DNA of 64,000 nucleotides from CAWCUZ01 sp963798795 (lineage in GTDB: Bacteria; Acidobacteriota; Vicinamibacteria; Vicinamibacterales; SCN-69-37), in assembly GCA_963798795.1 (NCBI GenBank), contig CAWCUZ010000001.1, positions 496,001 to 560,000 on the forward strand, read 5' to 3'. Below, one piece after another: positions 37,331-46,746 of the stretch. The notes under the pieces were generated by a model. It was not told the DNA's origin and searched no databases. It saw only the letters and a list, made by a program, of their open reading frames with translations. A program made the translations under genes and the position numbers. Each line of letters begins with the position of its first letter. Position 1 is the stretch's first letter.

Positions 37331-39091
37331 ATGCGCGCGCTCCTCGCTCTCGCGCTGATCGGCTGGATTGCGCTGTACGCGCGCGGGGCCCTTCGACGTG
37401 TCGCGGCGCCATTGCGACTCGACCGGCTGACGGAGTCACTGGCGGCAGCCGGGCTGGGACTCGGGCTTGCGACCCTCGTGCCGTTCTGGGTGATGCTGAT
37501 CGCTCCCGGAGGGCCTGCGTTCGCCGTGACCCTGCTGGCGACCACCGTCGTGGCCGCCGCAGGCGCGTTGAGAAGGGCGCCGGCGCGCGCGACCGACTCC
37601 GTTCGCGACCGGCCTCCAACGGACGCCGTGTCCCGCCTGCTCCGTATCGGGATCGTCCTCTGCTGCGCGAGCCTCGTCTTCACGTCGGTGTACTGGCCGT
37701 TCGACGTCGGCGATGCCCTCGCGCTCTATGCGCCGTTCGCCAAGCATCTCTACACGACGGCCACGCTGCCGATTGGCGATCGGTTGTACGAGGCCTATCC
37801 GATGCTCGTGCCCATGGCGTACGCGCTGACCCACTGGGCCGCCGGCGGCGTCAACGAGTACCTCGCGCGCGTGATCCCGGCGGCAATGGCGGTGGGCGTC
37901 GTCGGCATCGCGGCCGCGCTGGGGCGGGCGATGGGATCGGCGCGGACGGGCTTGTGGGCGGCTGGCCTGGTGGCGCTGACCCCCATCTTCGGCCGCTGGG
38001 CCTCGACGGGATACGTCGACATTCCGGCCGCGTTCTATGTCGGCCTCGCGGTCCTCTTTGCCTGGCACTGGTGGCGCGGCGGGTCCGGCCGGGCCATCGC
38101 GCTGTCCGGCCTGTTCGCGGGCCTCGCGTGCTGGACCAAGAACAGCGCGCTCGCGATCGTGCCCAGCGGAATCTGGCTGGTCCTGTCCCGGCCGCTCGTC
38201 GGTCGCCGCAAGCAGTCCACATCGTGGCGTTCCGCCGCCTGCGCGGCCGTGATCTTCACTACCGCCGTTCTCCTGGTGGCCGGTCCCTGGTACGTGAGGA
38301 GCCAGATCGTCTTCGGCTTCGCCGTGCCGCCGACGATGCTGACCGACCGGGTGGATCACTCGGCATGGGTTCTGGCGATGATGCTGCGTCCGGATCAGTC
38401 ATTCGGCGTGAGCGGTCTCGTGTTCACGCTCGCCCCTCTGGCCGGTGCGATCGCGTGGGCGTCCGGCCGCGATCGGACCGCCGGCGCCTGGTACCTCCTG
38501 CTTGTTTTTCTGATTCCGTTCTACGCGGCCTGGTGGTGGATGGCCAGCTACGAGGCGCGGTTCCTCATGACCGTGATTCCGGTTTTCGCGGCCCTTGGAG
38601 CGCTCTCGATCGACTCTGTGTCAGAACTGGTGCGAGCCCGCCTCTCGCCGCGGGGGCTGCGGAGGGCCAGCGCCCTGGCGATCCTGGTGGTGCTGGTCGC
38701 CACCGCGGTGGCCTGGCGGCGAACCCTGATGCACAAACGCGCGTTGCTCGATCACCCGTGGCCAACCGACGTCGAGCGCCATCAAGTGCGAATCGACGGG
38801 TACTACGATCTCGTTTTGGCGTTGAATGGCCTGCCGAAGGGCGCCCGCATTGGCGGCGTGCCCGCGATTCTCCGGTACTACCTCACCGACGACTGGTTCG
38901 CGGCGATCGACAGCGCGCCGGAGGCCGCCCCGCCCGGAACCCTCGCGGACCGCTACGACGCCGTGGTGTACCACGTCCCACCGGGCGGACGTCCGCCGTG
39001 GACATCGTCGAGCCGACTGCTCCTCGAGACGTCCAACGGGTACAGACTCTATGCCACGAAGCCCCTGGCCGGCGACCGGCGCCACCCGTGA
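37331..39091 (+). CDS. GT-C-type (GT39/ArnT-like) polytopic glycosyltransferase
   Basis: A 586-residue protein with about twelve membrane helices and a soluble C-terminal domain. The first large periplasmic loop carries the acidic motif FDVGDALALYAPFAKHLY, the position of the catalytic Asp in GT-C enzymes that take sugar from a polyprenyl phosphate. Later features are LTPIFGRWASTGYVDIPAAF and WMASYEARFLMTVIPV. Its stop overlaps the GTG of the next gene. GT39-type proteins transfer sugars in the periplasm to lipid A, proteins or glycans. The acceptor is not evident. Confidence 0.78.
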   Translation: MRALLALALIGWIALYARGALRRVAAPLRLDRLTESLAAAGLGLGLATLVPFWVMLIAPGGPAFAVTLLATTVVAAAGALRRAPARATDSVRDRPPTDAVSRLLRIGIVLCCASLVFTSVYWPFDVGDALALYAPFAKHLYTTATLPIGDRLYEAYPMLVPMAYALTHWAAGGVNEYLARVIPAAMAVGVVGIAAALGRAMGSARTGLWAAGLVALTPIFGRWASTGYVDIPAAFYVGLAVLFAWHWWRGGSGRAIALSGLFAGLACWTKNSALAIVPSGIWLVLSRPLVGRRKQSTSWRSAACAAVIFTTAVLLVAGPWYVRSQIVFGFAVPPTMLTDRVDHSAWVLAMMLRPDQSFGVSGLVFTLAPLAGAIAWASGRDRTAGAWYLLLVFLIPFYAAWWWMASYEARFLMTVIPVFAALGALSIDSVSELVRARLSPRGLRRASALAILVVLVATAVAWRRTLMHKRALLDHPWPTDVERHQVRIDGYYDLVLALNGLPKGARIGGVPAILRYYLTDDWFAAIDSAPEAAPPGTLADRYDAVVYHVPPGGRPPWTSSSRLLLETSNGYRLYATKPLAGDRRHP

Positions 39092-41034
39092 CGGGCCGGG
39101 TCGCGCTTGCGCTTCTGTTCGGTTCGGCCGTCGTCGTCGGCGGGCGCGCGGCTGCGCGGCGACTGGATCCGCTCCGCCCGCCGATTGCGCTCGGCGTCTG
39201 CGTGTCCCTGGCACTCATCGTGATCGTCGCGGTCGATATTGCCTCGGTAGCGGGGTTCCGGCCGTGGTGGCTGGTGACGTCCTGGGGCGTGCTCGCGGCG
39301 GCCGGCATCCGCGATCGGCGGAAGACTGGACGAGAGACGACGCACCGGGTTCGCCTGGCGATCGTCGCCTGCGCGGGCCTGATGGCGGCCCTCCCGCTGA
39401 TCCTGCTGCCGGTGCCGCTCGACACGGATGCCCAGGGTTTCGGTCACCTGGCGCTGGCGATCCGGGTCGGCGGAACGCTGAACACCCTGTCGCCGTGGCA
39501 ACCGGGCATCGCCTACGTCTACGCCCCGGGCGCGCTCGTGCTCTTCGCCACGGTCTCGGCGTTCACGACAGCCTCGATGGCCGCCGTCATGCTGGCGATC
39601 AGCCACGCCACCATCGTTCTGTTCGTGTGGCTCGCATGGGAACTCGGAGAGGAACTCGAACGTCACCGCCCGAACGCCGACGATGGCCTGCCCGCCAGCG
39701 TCTGGCCCCGCGTGACGGCCCTCAGCGCCTGCCTCAGCGTGGGCCTCTGGGCCGCCTTGCTCGACTCGCATGAAACGGCGATGCTGGCCCAGTTCTTCAT
39801 CCTCGGGTTCATCGTCGCGCTGCTGCGGTTCGTGCGAACGGGCGCCGGTTGGGATCTGGGCGCCGTGACCGTCACGTTGGCTGCAGTACCGCTGACACAC
39901 TCGGACTCGGCGGCCATCGTCGGGCTCGCCCTCGTGGCCTTCGTTCTCACGGCGGCATTCGGCCGGCATCAGCTGCCGCGACGCCGCTGGCTGACCGCGG
40001 CCGTCGTGGCGCCGGCCGGGGCGCTCTTGCTGGCCGGCCCCTGGCTCGCCAGCCTCCGACCGCTGCTGGAAACCGGCATCCGGTCTCCCTACGACGCCAG
40101 CCTCGCGCATGTGCGCATCCTCGTCCTGTTCCACGGCGTCCTCTGGCCAGTCCTCGCCGTCCTCGGCGGCGTGTGGTCGTGGCGCCGACGGGTCTGGTGG
40201 GGTCCGGCCACGGCGGTGTGGATCGCGGCCATCGGGGTCGTCAGCGTGGTGCCGCTCGCCTCGATCCTGCCGCCACCGTTAGCGGCAGTGGCTCGGTTCA
40301 ACTATCCCTTCAGCCTGGCCTGGCACGGCCCGATCGTCCCCTATCTGGTGCTCGGCGCCGCCGCGCTGGTCGAAATCGGTCGACGAACGGGATGGGTCGC
40401 GTTGCCGGCGCCTGGCTGGCGAAGTCTGCTGGTTGTCGGGACGGTGGCGGCGTTGGCCGTGGTGGTGCCCGGGCGAACGCTGTCGCTCAGCCGGCCGCTG
40501 GTGCACGTGTACGGCGCCTTTTCGTCGCACAATGACGTCCGTGCCATGCGCTGGATCCGCGACCACGCGCCGCGCGACACCCACGTCTTGAACTATCCGG
40601 GGGACTACGAGCACGACGGCGACTGGGAAGCCCACTGGGCTCCGGTCATCACCGAGCGCGACTGCGTCTACTTCCGCATGCAACCATTCTTTCTCGACGC
40701 CGGCCCCCTTGGACTGGCTCAGGGCGACGCGGCCAACCGCAACGTCGCGGCCGCGCGCGCGCGGCAGCTCGGTCTGCTGGCTTTCTGGCGCGATCCAGCG
40801 CCCGCCGGACAGGCGGCATTGCTCGATCGATGGCACATCGACTACGTGCTGGTGCCCGAGTCGATTGGAGATCCCGCCAGCCTGACCGAAGCCTGGCGCT
40901 GGAAGCCGCCCTCCAGGCTGCCTGACGTGCGATCGACCCCCGATCGCGCGCCGTACCTGCGGCTGGTGTATCAGGCCGGCGGCGCGCGCGTGTACGCGGC
41001 GGGCGCGTCGGACGCACCGGGGGCACGGCCGTGA
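39088..41034 (+). CDS. Polytopic membrane protein, probable GT-C-type glycosyltransferase
   Basis: A 648-residue protein starting at a GTG that overlaps the preceding stop. About a dozen helices are followed by a C-terminal soluble segment (RAMRWIRDHAPRDTHVLNYP). An acidic DTDAQGFGHLAL motif lies just after an early helix, as in GT-C enzymes, and the protein has a long hydrophobic core. The C-terminal soluble part resembles the one found in several membrane mannosyltransferases. A Wzy-like polymerase function cannot be excluded from the sequence alone. The next gene starts at the overlapping GTGA. Confidence 0.6.
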   Translation: MTGRVALALLFGSAVVVGGRAAARRLDPLRPPIALGVCVSLALIVIVAVDIASVAGFRPWWLVTSWGVLAAAGIRDRRKTGRETTHRVRLAIVACAGLMAALPLILLPVPLDTDAQGFGHLALAIRVGGTLNTLSPWQPGIAYVYAPGALVLFATVSAFTTASMAAVMLAISHATIVLFVWLAWELGEELERHRPNADDGLPASVWPRVTALSACLSVGLWAALLDSHETAMLAQFFILGFIVALLRFVRTGAGWDLGAVTVTLAAVPLTHSDSAAIVGLALVAFVLTAAFGRHQLPRRRWLTAAVVAPAGALLLAGPWLASLRPLLETGIRSPYDASLAHVRILVLFHGVLWPVLAVLGGVWSWRRRVWWGPATAVWIAAIGVVSVVPLASILPPPLAAVARFNYPFSLAWHGPIVPYLVLGAAALVEIGRRTGWVALPAPGWRSLLVVGTVAALAVVVPGRTLSLSRPLVHVYGAFSSHNDVRAMRWIRDHAPRDTHVLNYPGDYEHDGDWEAHWAPVITERDCVYFRMQPFFLDAGPLGLAQGDAANRNVAAARARQLGLLAFWRDPAPAGQAALLDRWHIDYVLVPESIGDPASLTEAWRWKPPSRLPDVRSTPDRAPYLRLVYQAGGARVYAAGASDAPGARP

Positions 41035-42353
41035 GCACCCCGGCCGGCGCGTGGTCCCGCCTTCGAGCCACGCGGCACGCACGGATCATGGCAGGCCTGC
41101 TCGTGGCGGCCTTTGCGCTAAGGGTCAGTCTGATCCTGCTGCTCCCGGCGCACACCTGGTTCGATGGCGGAGACGGTCCGTGGTACGTGCGACAGGCGTG
41201 GCTGATGTGCCACGGACTCGTCCATCCGCTCGAGACTGTCGGCCCGCTCTTCCCGCTGACGCTCGCCGCTCTGTGGCGACTGTTCCCGGGTCATCCCGAT
41301 CCGGTGTCGCCCGACGCCGTCGCCCCGGCCTTCCTGACGACCGTGCGCCTGCTCCAGGCCCTCCTCGGCACGGCGGCGGTCGGCGCGACCTATTGGCTTG
41401 GCCGACGCCTGGTCGAGGACCGGCGCGCCGCGCTGGTCGCCGCCATCGGCGTCGCGCTCAGCCCGGCATTCGTCATCGAACCCTTCATGATTCGCACCGA
41501 GTCGCTCTGCATCGTCCTGCTGACGGCGTCGGTTGCGAGCCAGTCCCACCGAATGTCGAAGGGTCCGCTGGTCGAGTCGTTCGTGGCCGGCGGCCTTGCC
41601 GGCTTCGCCGCTCTCACGCGGCCGATCCTGCTGTTGTTTCCTGTCGTGCTCGCCGCGCATGTTCTGGTGCGCGACGGGCGCCGCGACGGCGCGCGACGGG
41701 CCGCCGCCGTGATCGTCGCCGCGGTGCTCGTCCTCACTCCGTGGCACGTCTGGCTTCATCAGCGTACCGGCCACTGGCTCCCCGGAGGATTCGGGTTCAA
41801 TCTGCTCGCCGGCGCCCAGGCCAACGGCCAGGCGCTCGACCGGCCCGGCTTTGACGCCGCAGAGCGACAGATCCAGACGTCGGGCCGGAGCGCCGTCGGC
41901 GAGGCCGTTCACGTCATCGCGGCCGATCCCGTTCGGTGGACGTGGTTGCGCGTGCGCAACGTGGGCCTGGCGGTGTTGCAGCCACACGGCACGTCCGATC
42001 TCGCTGGTCCTCCGGTCAAAGCCTCGCTGGCCGCCTGGTGGCACGGCAGCCGATCGCCGGTCGCGCTCGTCCGCATCGTCTTCACCTGGGGGTTCGTTGT
42101 CCGCGCGACGATCTACGCCTTTCACTATGCCGCGCTGGCGCTCGCGCTCGTCGGCTTGAACACGACACGCCGCGTCTGGCGCAGGTGGGCCGCGGTCGAC
42201 GGCGCCACGGCCTATCTCGTGGTGGCGTATGGACTGCTGGTCGTCAGTCCCCGCTATCTGTTTCCGATCCAGCCGTTCCTCTGGGTGCTGGCCGGCGCCG
42301 GCTTCCTCGTGCTGGCCCGTGCTCCGGCGCGGCAGGCGCAGGTCGCCGGATGA
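41031..42353 (+). CDS. GT-C-type (GT39-like) membrane glycosyltransferase
   Basis: A 440-residue polytopic protein starting at GTG 41031, coupled to the gene before it. The motif WFDGGDGPWYVRQAW follows TM1, and LSPAFVIEPFMIRTESLC is the typical catalytic-loop and second-motif pattern of this family. Helices include IMAGLLVAAFALRVSLILLL and LALALVGLNTTRRVW. It has only a short C-terminal tail, unlike its neighbours. The next gene starts at the overlapping ATGA. Confidence 0.75.
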   Translation: MSTPAGAWSRLRATRHARIMAGLLVAAFALRVSLILLLPAHTWFDGGDGPWYVRQAWLMCHGLVHPLETVGPLFPLTLAALWRLFPGHPDPVSPDAVAPAFLTTVRLLQALLGTAAVGATYWLGRRLVEDRRAALVAAIGVALSPAFVIEPFMIRTESLCIVLLTASVASQSHRMSKGPLVESFVAGGLAGFAALTRPILLLFPVVLAAHVLVRDGRRDGARRAAAVIVAAVLVLTPWHVWLHQRTGHWLPGGFGFNLLAGAQANGQALDRPGFDAAERQIQTSGRSAVGEAVHVIAADPVRWTWLRVRNVGLAVLQPHGTSDLAGPPVKASLAAWWHGSRSPVALVRIVFTWGFVVRATIYAFHYAALALALVGLNTTRRVWRRWAAVDGATAYLVVAYGLLVVSPRYLFPIQPFLWVLAGAGFLVLARAPARQAQVAG

Positions 42354-43867
42354 CGAGTCGCACGGATCGGCTCGCACTCCCCGTCGCGCTGCTCATGCAG
42401 GCGGCCGTGCTGCTGCCGCACATCACGCTGCTCCCCGTCTGGGGCGACGAGCAGGCGACCCTGACGGCCATGGCGTCTCCGCTCCCGCAGGTCCTCCAGA
42501 CGCTGCGCACGGACTTCAACCCGCCGCTGTTCTTTCTGTTCCTTCGTCTCTGGGACCTCGTTCTGCCGCTGTCCCTCACGCCGATCGCGAAGGCCCGGCT
42601 GGCGTCGGTTGGCTTCGCGCTGCTCGCGACCGTGGCGATCGATCGGCTCTGGCTGCGCGGTGTGTCGCCGCGCGTTCGCGCCTGGTTTCTGCTGCTGTGG
42701 GTCACCTCTCCGGCGCTGCTGCTGTATGCCCGCATGGGCCGAAGCTACACCGCACAGGTCTTCGTCGCCGCGCTCGCGATCCGGGCCGGGCTGGACTGGT
42801 ACCAGCAGCCGTCCCCGCGGACGCGGCTGCGATACGCGGCGCTGCAGGCCCTGTTGTTCTACCTGCACTACCTGCCGGGCCTGGCGCTGTTCGGCAGCCT
42901 GTGGCTGGCCGCCGCCGGGCGGCTCGTGCGAGGCGACCGATCGCGGATCGTCGGGATGACGTGGACATCCGCCCTGGTGGCCGTCTTCTACGGCCCGTGG
43001 ATCGTGCCGCTCGTCTGGTCGATGGCTGCGGGCCTGTCGGCCGACATGTCACAGGTGCTGCCCAACGTGCTGTTCGACCACGGGCTGAGGCTCGCCTACA
43101 CCGTCTGGGCCTGGACGTTTGGCGAGATCGTCCCGCCCGCCGTGCTGATCCTGGCTCTCGTGCTCGCGCCGGTCCTCGCCTGGGCGCTGGTTCGCGGGTG
43201 GCCGTACCGACCTGCGCTGGCGCGCCATCGTCCCCGCCATGCTGCCAATCGCCTATGTGGGCGCGGCGCAACACGTGGTGCTGGCGCTGACGCCGGCGCG
43301 CCTGCTCTTCCTCCTGCCGTTCTACCTGCTCGTCCTCGTGTATGCCTGCGATCGACGCCCGCGTCTCGGCGCGGTGGCCGTGTCCGGCCTCGTAGTCGTC
43401 TCGCTGCTGGCCCTGGCCAGCTATCATCGGCGCGAGAACTTCCTGAACAAATCCTACCTGCTGCCGCTGGCCGAGATCGGGCACGAATCTCGGCCTCCGG
43501 TGCATCCGCGATGACGCTGCTCATCGTCGATGTCTCGGATATCGACGCCACGCCGCTGATCGCAGCCCTCGCGCCGTCGCAGCGGATCATCATTGCGCGC
43601 GACGAGAGCGCCATGGCCGAGATCGATTCGGCCGTCACACGCGGGTCGATCCAGCGGGCGTGGCTCGTTCGCAACACCCACGATGTGTCGCCAGACGGCT
43701 GGAGCCAGCGTCTGAGGGATCACCTGGTGGGCACCCTCCACCTGCAAACCAGACGAGGGTACGTGCCCCACGATGCTCTGGACCGCCGGGCGATGCGGTT
43801 CGTCGGCTGGCCTGTGCAGCCCGACGTCGTACTCGAGGTGCTCGCGTTCACCCCGGGCCCGTCCTGA
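42350..43867 (+). CDS. GT-C-type membrane glycosyltransferase with two compensating frame changes
   Basis: The gene spans 1518 bases, exactly 506 codons. The N-terminal part has LPVWGDEQATLTAM and many helices. Near 43205 the membrane-protein signal moves to another frame (LPIAYVGAAQHVVLAL, FLLPFYLLVLVYACD). Near 43490 it returns to the original frame to give a C-terminal soluble domain (MTLLIVDVSDIDATPLIAAL, SIQRAWLVRNTHDVSPDGW). Reading the original frame straight through gives an open but non-hydrophobic middle. Taken as one gene it matches GT39-like proteins with a C-terminal alpha/beta domain. A split into two genes, with the second at ATG 43511, is the alternative. Confidence 0.68.
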   Translation: MTSRTDRLALPVALLMQAAVLLPHITLLPVWGDEQATLTAMASPLPQVLQTLRTDFNPPLFFLFLRLWDLVLPLSLTPIAKARLASVGFALLATVAIDRLWLRGVSPRVRAWFLLLWVTSPALLLYARMGRSYTAQVFVAALAIRAGLDWYQQPSPRTRLRYAALQALLFYLHYLPGLALFGSLWLAAAGRLVRGDRSRIVGMTWTSALVAVFYGPWIVPLVWSMAAGLSADMSQVLPNVLFDHGLRLAYTVWAWTFGEIVPPAVLILALVLAPVLAWALVRGWPYRPALARHRPRHAANRLCGRGATRGAGADAGAPALPPAVLPARPRVCLRSTPASRRGGRVRPRSRLAAGPGQLSSARELPEQILPAAAGRDRARISASGASAMTLLIVDVSDIDATPLIAALAPSQRIIIARDESAMAEIDSAVTRGSIQRAWLVRNTHDVSPDGWSQRLRDHLVGTLHLQTRRGYVPHDALDRRAMRFVGWPVQPDVVLEVLAFTPGPS

Positions 43868-43917
43868 CCCGGCGTGCCGGCTCGCGAGCCGCCCACCGGA
43901 CGACGGGGTCGCCGCGC

Positions 43918-45420
43918 TCAGGGCCGTCGCCTGAGTTGCGACAACGCTTCGGCCGGCATTCGCCACGCCACCTCGGCGATGAGGTCGAGATACTGACGCG
44001 TGAGCGCGCCCGTCGCGTACGCCAGGCCGACGTAGAGCAGGAGTCCAATCGGCGCGGCCCACATCGGCGGCCGTGAGCCTCCAAAACCGGTCAGGCCCCA
44101 GATCAGTGCGGCCGTCGGCGGCGTCAGCCGCGCCAGGCGGCCGGCCAGCCGGCCCCACCAATCAGGTGACGGCGCAACGACCCACAGGGCGCCGGCCAGC
44201 GTGACGACCTCCCCAATCACCATGCCGTAGGCCGCGCCGACCAGACCGACGCGCGGCAACAGGGCAATCGTGACAACAAGGTTGACGGTCAGCGCGGCCG
44301 CACGCACGAGGAGGGCGGCCACCTGCCGATTCGACATCGTCAGCACCTGAATGAACAGGGCGCTGACGAGCCGGGCGATCGCAAACCAGCCCAGAATCGG
44401 CAGGACCGCCGCCGCCTGCTGGTAGCCGGCCCCGAAGAGGACGCGGACGAGCGGCGCGGCAAACGCGATCAAGCCGGCCGCCACCGGCACGCCGAGCACC
44501 AGCGTCAGAAACAGGATCTGCTCCGCGACCGGTGGGAACCGCGCCCCCTCGATCGCCCCGGCGCGCGACAGGGCGGGCAGGGCCGCGACGAGCATGTTCG
44601 TCGAGACAAGTTCCACGACGCCAAACACGATTACGAACGCCGCCAGGAGCTGACCGGTGGCCGCCGTACCCAACAGCCCGGTGGTCAACAGCTTGTCCGC
44701 GTGCATGAAGGCGAGCGTCAACAGCGCGGCCAGGCCGATGGGCGCGCCATCGACGACGAGCCGGCGCGCCGCCGACGAATCGATCGGCAGGTGCGCCCGC
44801 CAGCCGTGGCGCCGCAGCACAATCCAGTAGGCGATCGCGCGCAACAGCCCGGCGGCGAACATCGCCCCGTACACGGCCCCGAGCCGTCCGCCCAGCGCGA
44901 GCGCCACGGCTCCGGTCGCGACCATGGCCGCCACGTGCGCGATCTTCACGGTCGCCGTCCAACCCATCCGTTCGGCGGCGACGAGCCGTTCGTGTCCCAC
45001 CGTGCCGACCGCGTCGATCGCGAGATTCAACCCGACAAACAGCAACCAGAGGCGAATCTCGGCCTCGTACCCGGCTGCCCACGCGGCCACCTGCACCAGC
45101 GCGTAGGTCACCGCCGCGAGCACGACGTGCAGCACCAGCGACGCGCCGAGGTACCGATCGGCGCGGCCGGGCGCGCGGGCGATCTCGCGAATCATGATCG
45201 ACCCCATGCCGAGGTCCGGCAGGGTCCCCGCGATGGCCAGAATCGCCCCAATCGTCCCGTAGATGCCGTAGCGATCCGGCCCGAGAATCCGCGCGAGGAG
45301 AATCTGCCAGATCAGCAGCACGCCAGACGTGACGAGGGACGCCCCCCAGAGCGCGGCTGCGTTGCGCGCCAGACGCGCGCCTGAATCGCCCAGCCCGCTC
45401 TTTCCAGCCGTCCAGTTCAC
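43918..45420 (-). CDS. Wzx/MATE-type polysaccharide flippase
   Basis: A 500-residue protein with about 14 membrane helices in the pattern of lipid-linked-oligosaccharide flippases (NAAALWGASLVTSGVLLIWQ; ILGPDRYGIYGTIGAILAIAG; MFAAGLLRAIAYWIVLRR; LPILGWFAIARLVSALF). The LGPDRYGIY segment is a hallmark of the RfbX/PST family. It starts at GTG 45420, which overlaps the stop of the GT4 gene upstream (GTGA). It should flip a polyprenyl-PP-linked repeat unit to the periplasm. A second flippase gene lies at 58475. Confidence 0.85.
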   Translation of the reverse strand: MNWTAGKSGLGDSGARLARNAAALWGASLVTSGVLLIWQILLARILGPDRYGIYGTIGAILAIAGTLPDLGMGSIMIREIARAPGRADRYLGASLVLHVVLAAVTYALVQVAAWAAGYEAEIRLWLLFVGLNLAIDAVGTVGHERLVAAERMGWTATVKIAHVAAMVATGAVALALGGRLGAVYGAMFAAGLLRAIAYWIVLRRHGWRAHLPIDSSAARRLVVDGAPIGLAALLTLAFMHADKLLTTGLLGTAATGQLLAAFVIVFGVVELVSTNMLVAALPALSRAGAIEGARFPPVAEQILFLTLVLGVPVAAGLIAFAAPLVRVLFGAGYQQAAAVLPILGWFAIARLVSALFIQVLTMSNRQVAALLVRAAALTVNLVVTIALLPRVGLVGAAYGMVIGEVVTLAGALWVVAPSPDWWGRLAGRLARLTPPTAALIWGLTGFGGSRPPMWAAPIGLLLYVGLAYATGALTRQYLDLIAEVAWRMPAEALSQLRRRP

Positions 45421-46625
45421 GGCACCGTGCGCGTCTGACGAGCGCTGTCGTAGACGTTCTCGATGGCCGCCGCGACAAGAGGCCATCGGTACTTCTCTCG
45501 CACGAGCTCCCGCGCGGATTGGCCCATGGCCGCCCGCCGCGTCGGACTGTCCAGCAGCGCGCCCAGCGCCTGCGCCCAGGCCTCGGCCGCGAGTGGCACC
45601 GTGATGCCGCTGCCGGCGGAGTCGACCTCCGGGAACTGGCAGTGCGGGCTGAGCACGACCGGCAGACCCGCTGCCATGGCCTCGAGGACCGCGAGTGAGA
45701 AGCCCTCGCCCACTGCGGGCAGCGCGAACACGTCGGCTGCCGCGAAGGCCAGGCGCCGGTCCTCGTCCGACACCATGCCCGGCATGACCACCTGTGACGA
45801 CATGCCCGCCCGCGCGACGGCGGCCCGCAGCGCGTCGCCCTCGCCCTCGTCGGGACCGGCGATCAGCAGGCGCGCGTCCGGTCGCGACGAAGCGGCCCGC
45901 GCAAATGCCTCCACCAGCAATCGCAGCCCCTTTCGGGAGGCCAGGCGCCCGATGAACAGGACGACCGGCCCTGCGCCGAGCTGCCAGCGCTCCGCGGCCG
46001 TCGCCCGGGGCGGCAGGACGCCGAGCGCCTCGTGGTCGACGCCGTTCGGCACGACCGACACGCGATCGGGCGCGAGCGCCACGCGGCAGGACCGCCAGAG
46101 AGTCTGCACGTCCTCGGCCTCGGCGGGCGTCAAGGCAATCACGCGATCGAACCTGGGCAACGCCCACCGCGCGAACAGGGCATCCCAGCCGCGTTTGAAA
46201 CGCCGCCGGCCGATCGCATACGGCGTCGTGCCGTGCGGCGACAGCACCATCACTGGCGTCCCGCGCCGACGGTCCAGGCCCAGCACCGCGAGATTCTCCA
46301 CCGTGCGCAACTCGTGGCAGTGAACCACGTCGATGCCGTGCGATTCCACGATCCGCCGGGCCGCGCGCCGGAACCCCCATGGCGTCGAAAGATTCAAGTG
46401 GCCGCGCACCCACTGGCTGGCGTTCCGCACTCGCGTTACGGTCAGGCCGTCCTCCAGCCGCTCGCCTGCCGCCAGGCGCGACGATCGCGTGAGTGCGTCC
46501 GTGGTCAACACCGCCACCTCGTGCCCGGCTGCGTGCTGCGCGATCGCAAGCTCCCGCACCGCGCGGCAGACGCCGCCAAACGACCAGGCGGGCGCAAAGT
46601 ACGGCGTGACGTGGAGGATGGTCAT
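45417..46625 (-). CDS. GT4-family glycosyltransferase
   Basis: A 402-residue cytosolic enzyme of the GT-B fold. The N-terminal acceptor domain opens with MTILHVTPYFAPAWSFGG. The C-terminal donor domain has the conserved nucleotide-sugar loop (VLFIGRLASRKGLRLLVEAF) and the E-x7-E signature (GEGFSLAVLEAMAAGLPVV). The ATG at 46625 is the start; the frame is open further upstream but that part is not GT-like. It is coupled to the flippase gene, so the two likely act on the same glycan. About 110 bases separate it from the divergent GT-C gene. Confidence 0.86.
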   Translation of the reverse strand: MTILHVTPYFAPAWSFGGVCRAVRELAIAQHAAGHEVAVLTTDALTRSSRLAAGERLEDGLTVTRVRNASQWVRGHLNLSTPWGFRRAARRIVESHGIDVVHCHELRTVENLAVLGLDRRRGTPVMVLSPHGTTPYAIGRRRFKRGWDALFARWALPRFDRVIALTPAEAEDVQTLWRSCRVALAPDRVSVVPNGVDHEALGVLPPRATAAERWQLGAGPVVLFIGRLASRKGLRLLVEAFARAASSRPDARLLIAGPDEGEGDALRAAVARAGMSSQVVMPGMVSDEDRRLAFAAADVFALPAVGEGFSLAVLEAMAAGLPVVLSPHCQFPEVDSAGSGITVPLAAEAWAQALGALLDSPTRRAAMGQSARELVREKYRWPLVAAAIENVYDSARQTRTVP

Positions 46626-46746
46626 GCGGCCGACACGTCCTTTGATATCATCGCGGCTCCGTCGGCTCGCGCCGACCGGCGTCCGGCCCCGGTTCCTTCC
46701 GTCAGCCGATGCGCGTGACACGTCGCCGACCTGCATGCGGAGCCTC

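Noticed and set aside
43511..43867. A separate 118-residue gene after the GT-C gene at 42350
   Set aside because: The frame before 43511 (ARISASGASA) continues the end of the GT-C protein once an indel near 43490 is allowed, so it is better read as the C-terminal domain of that gene.
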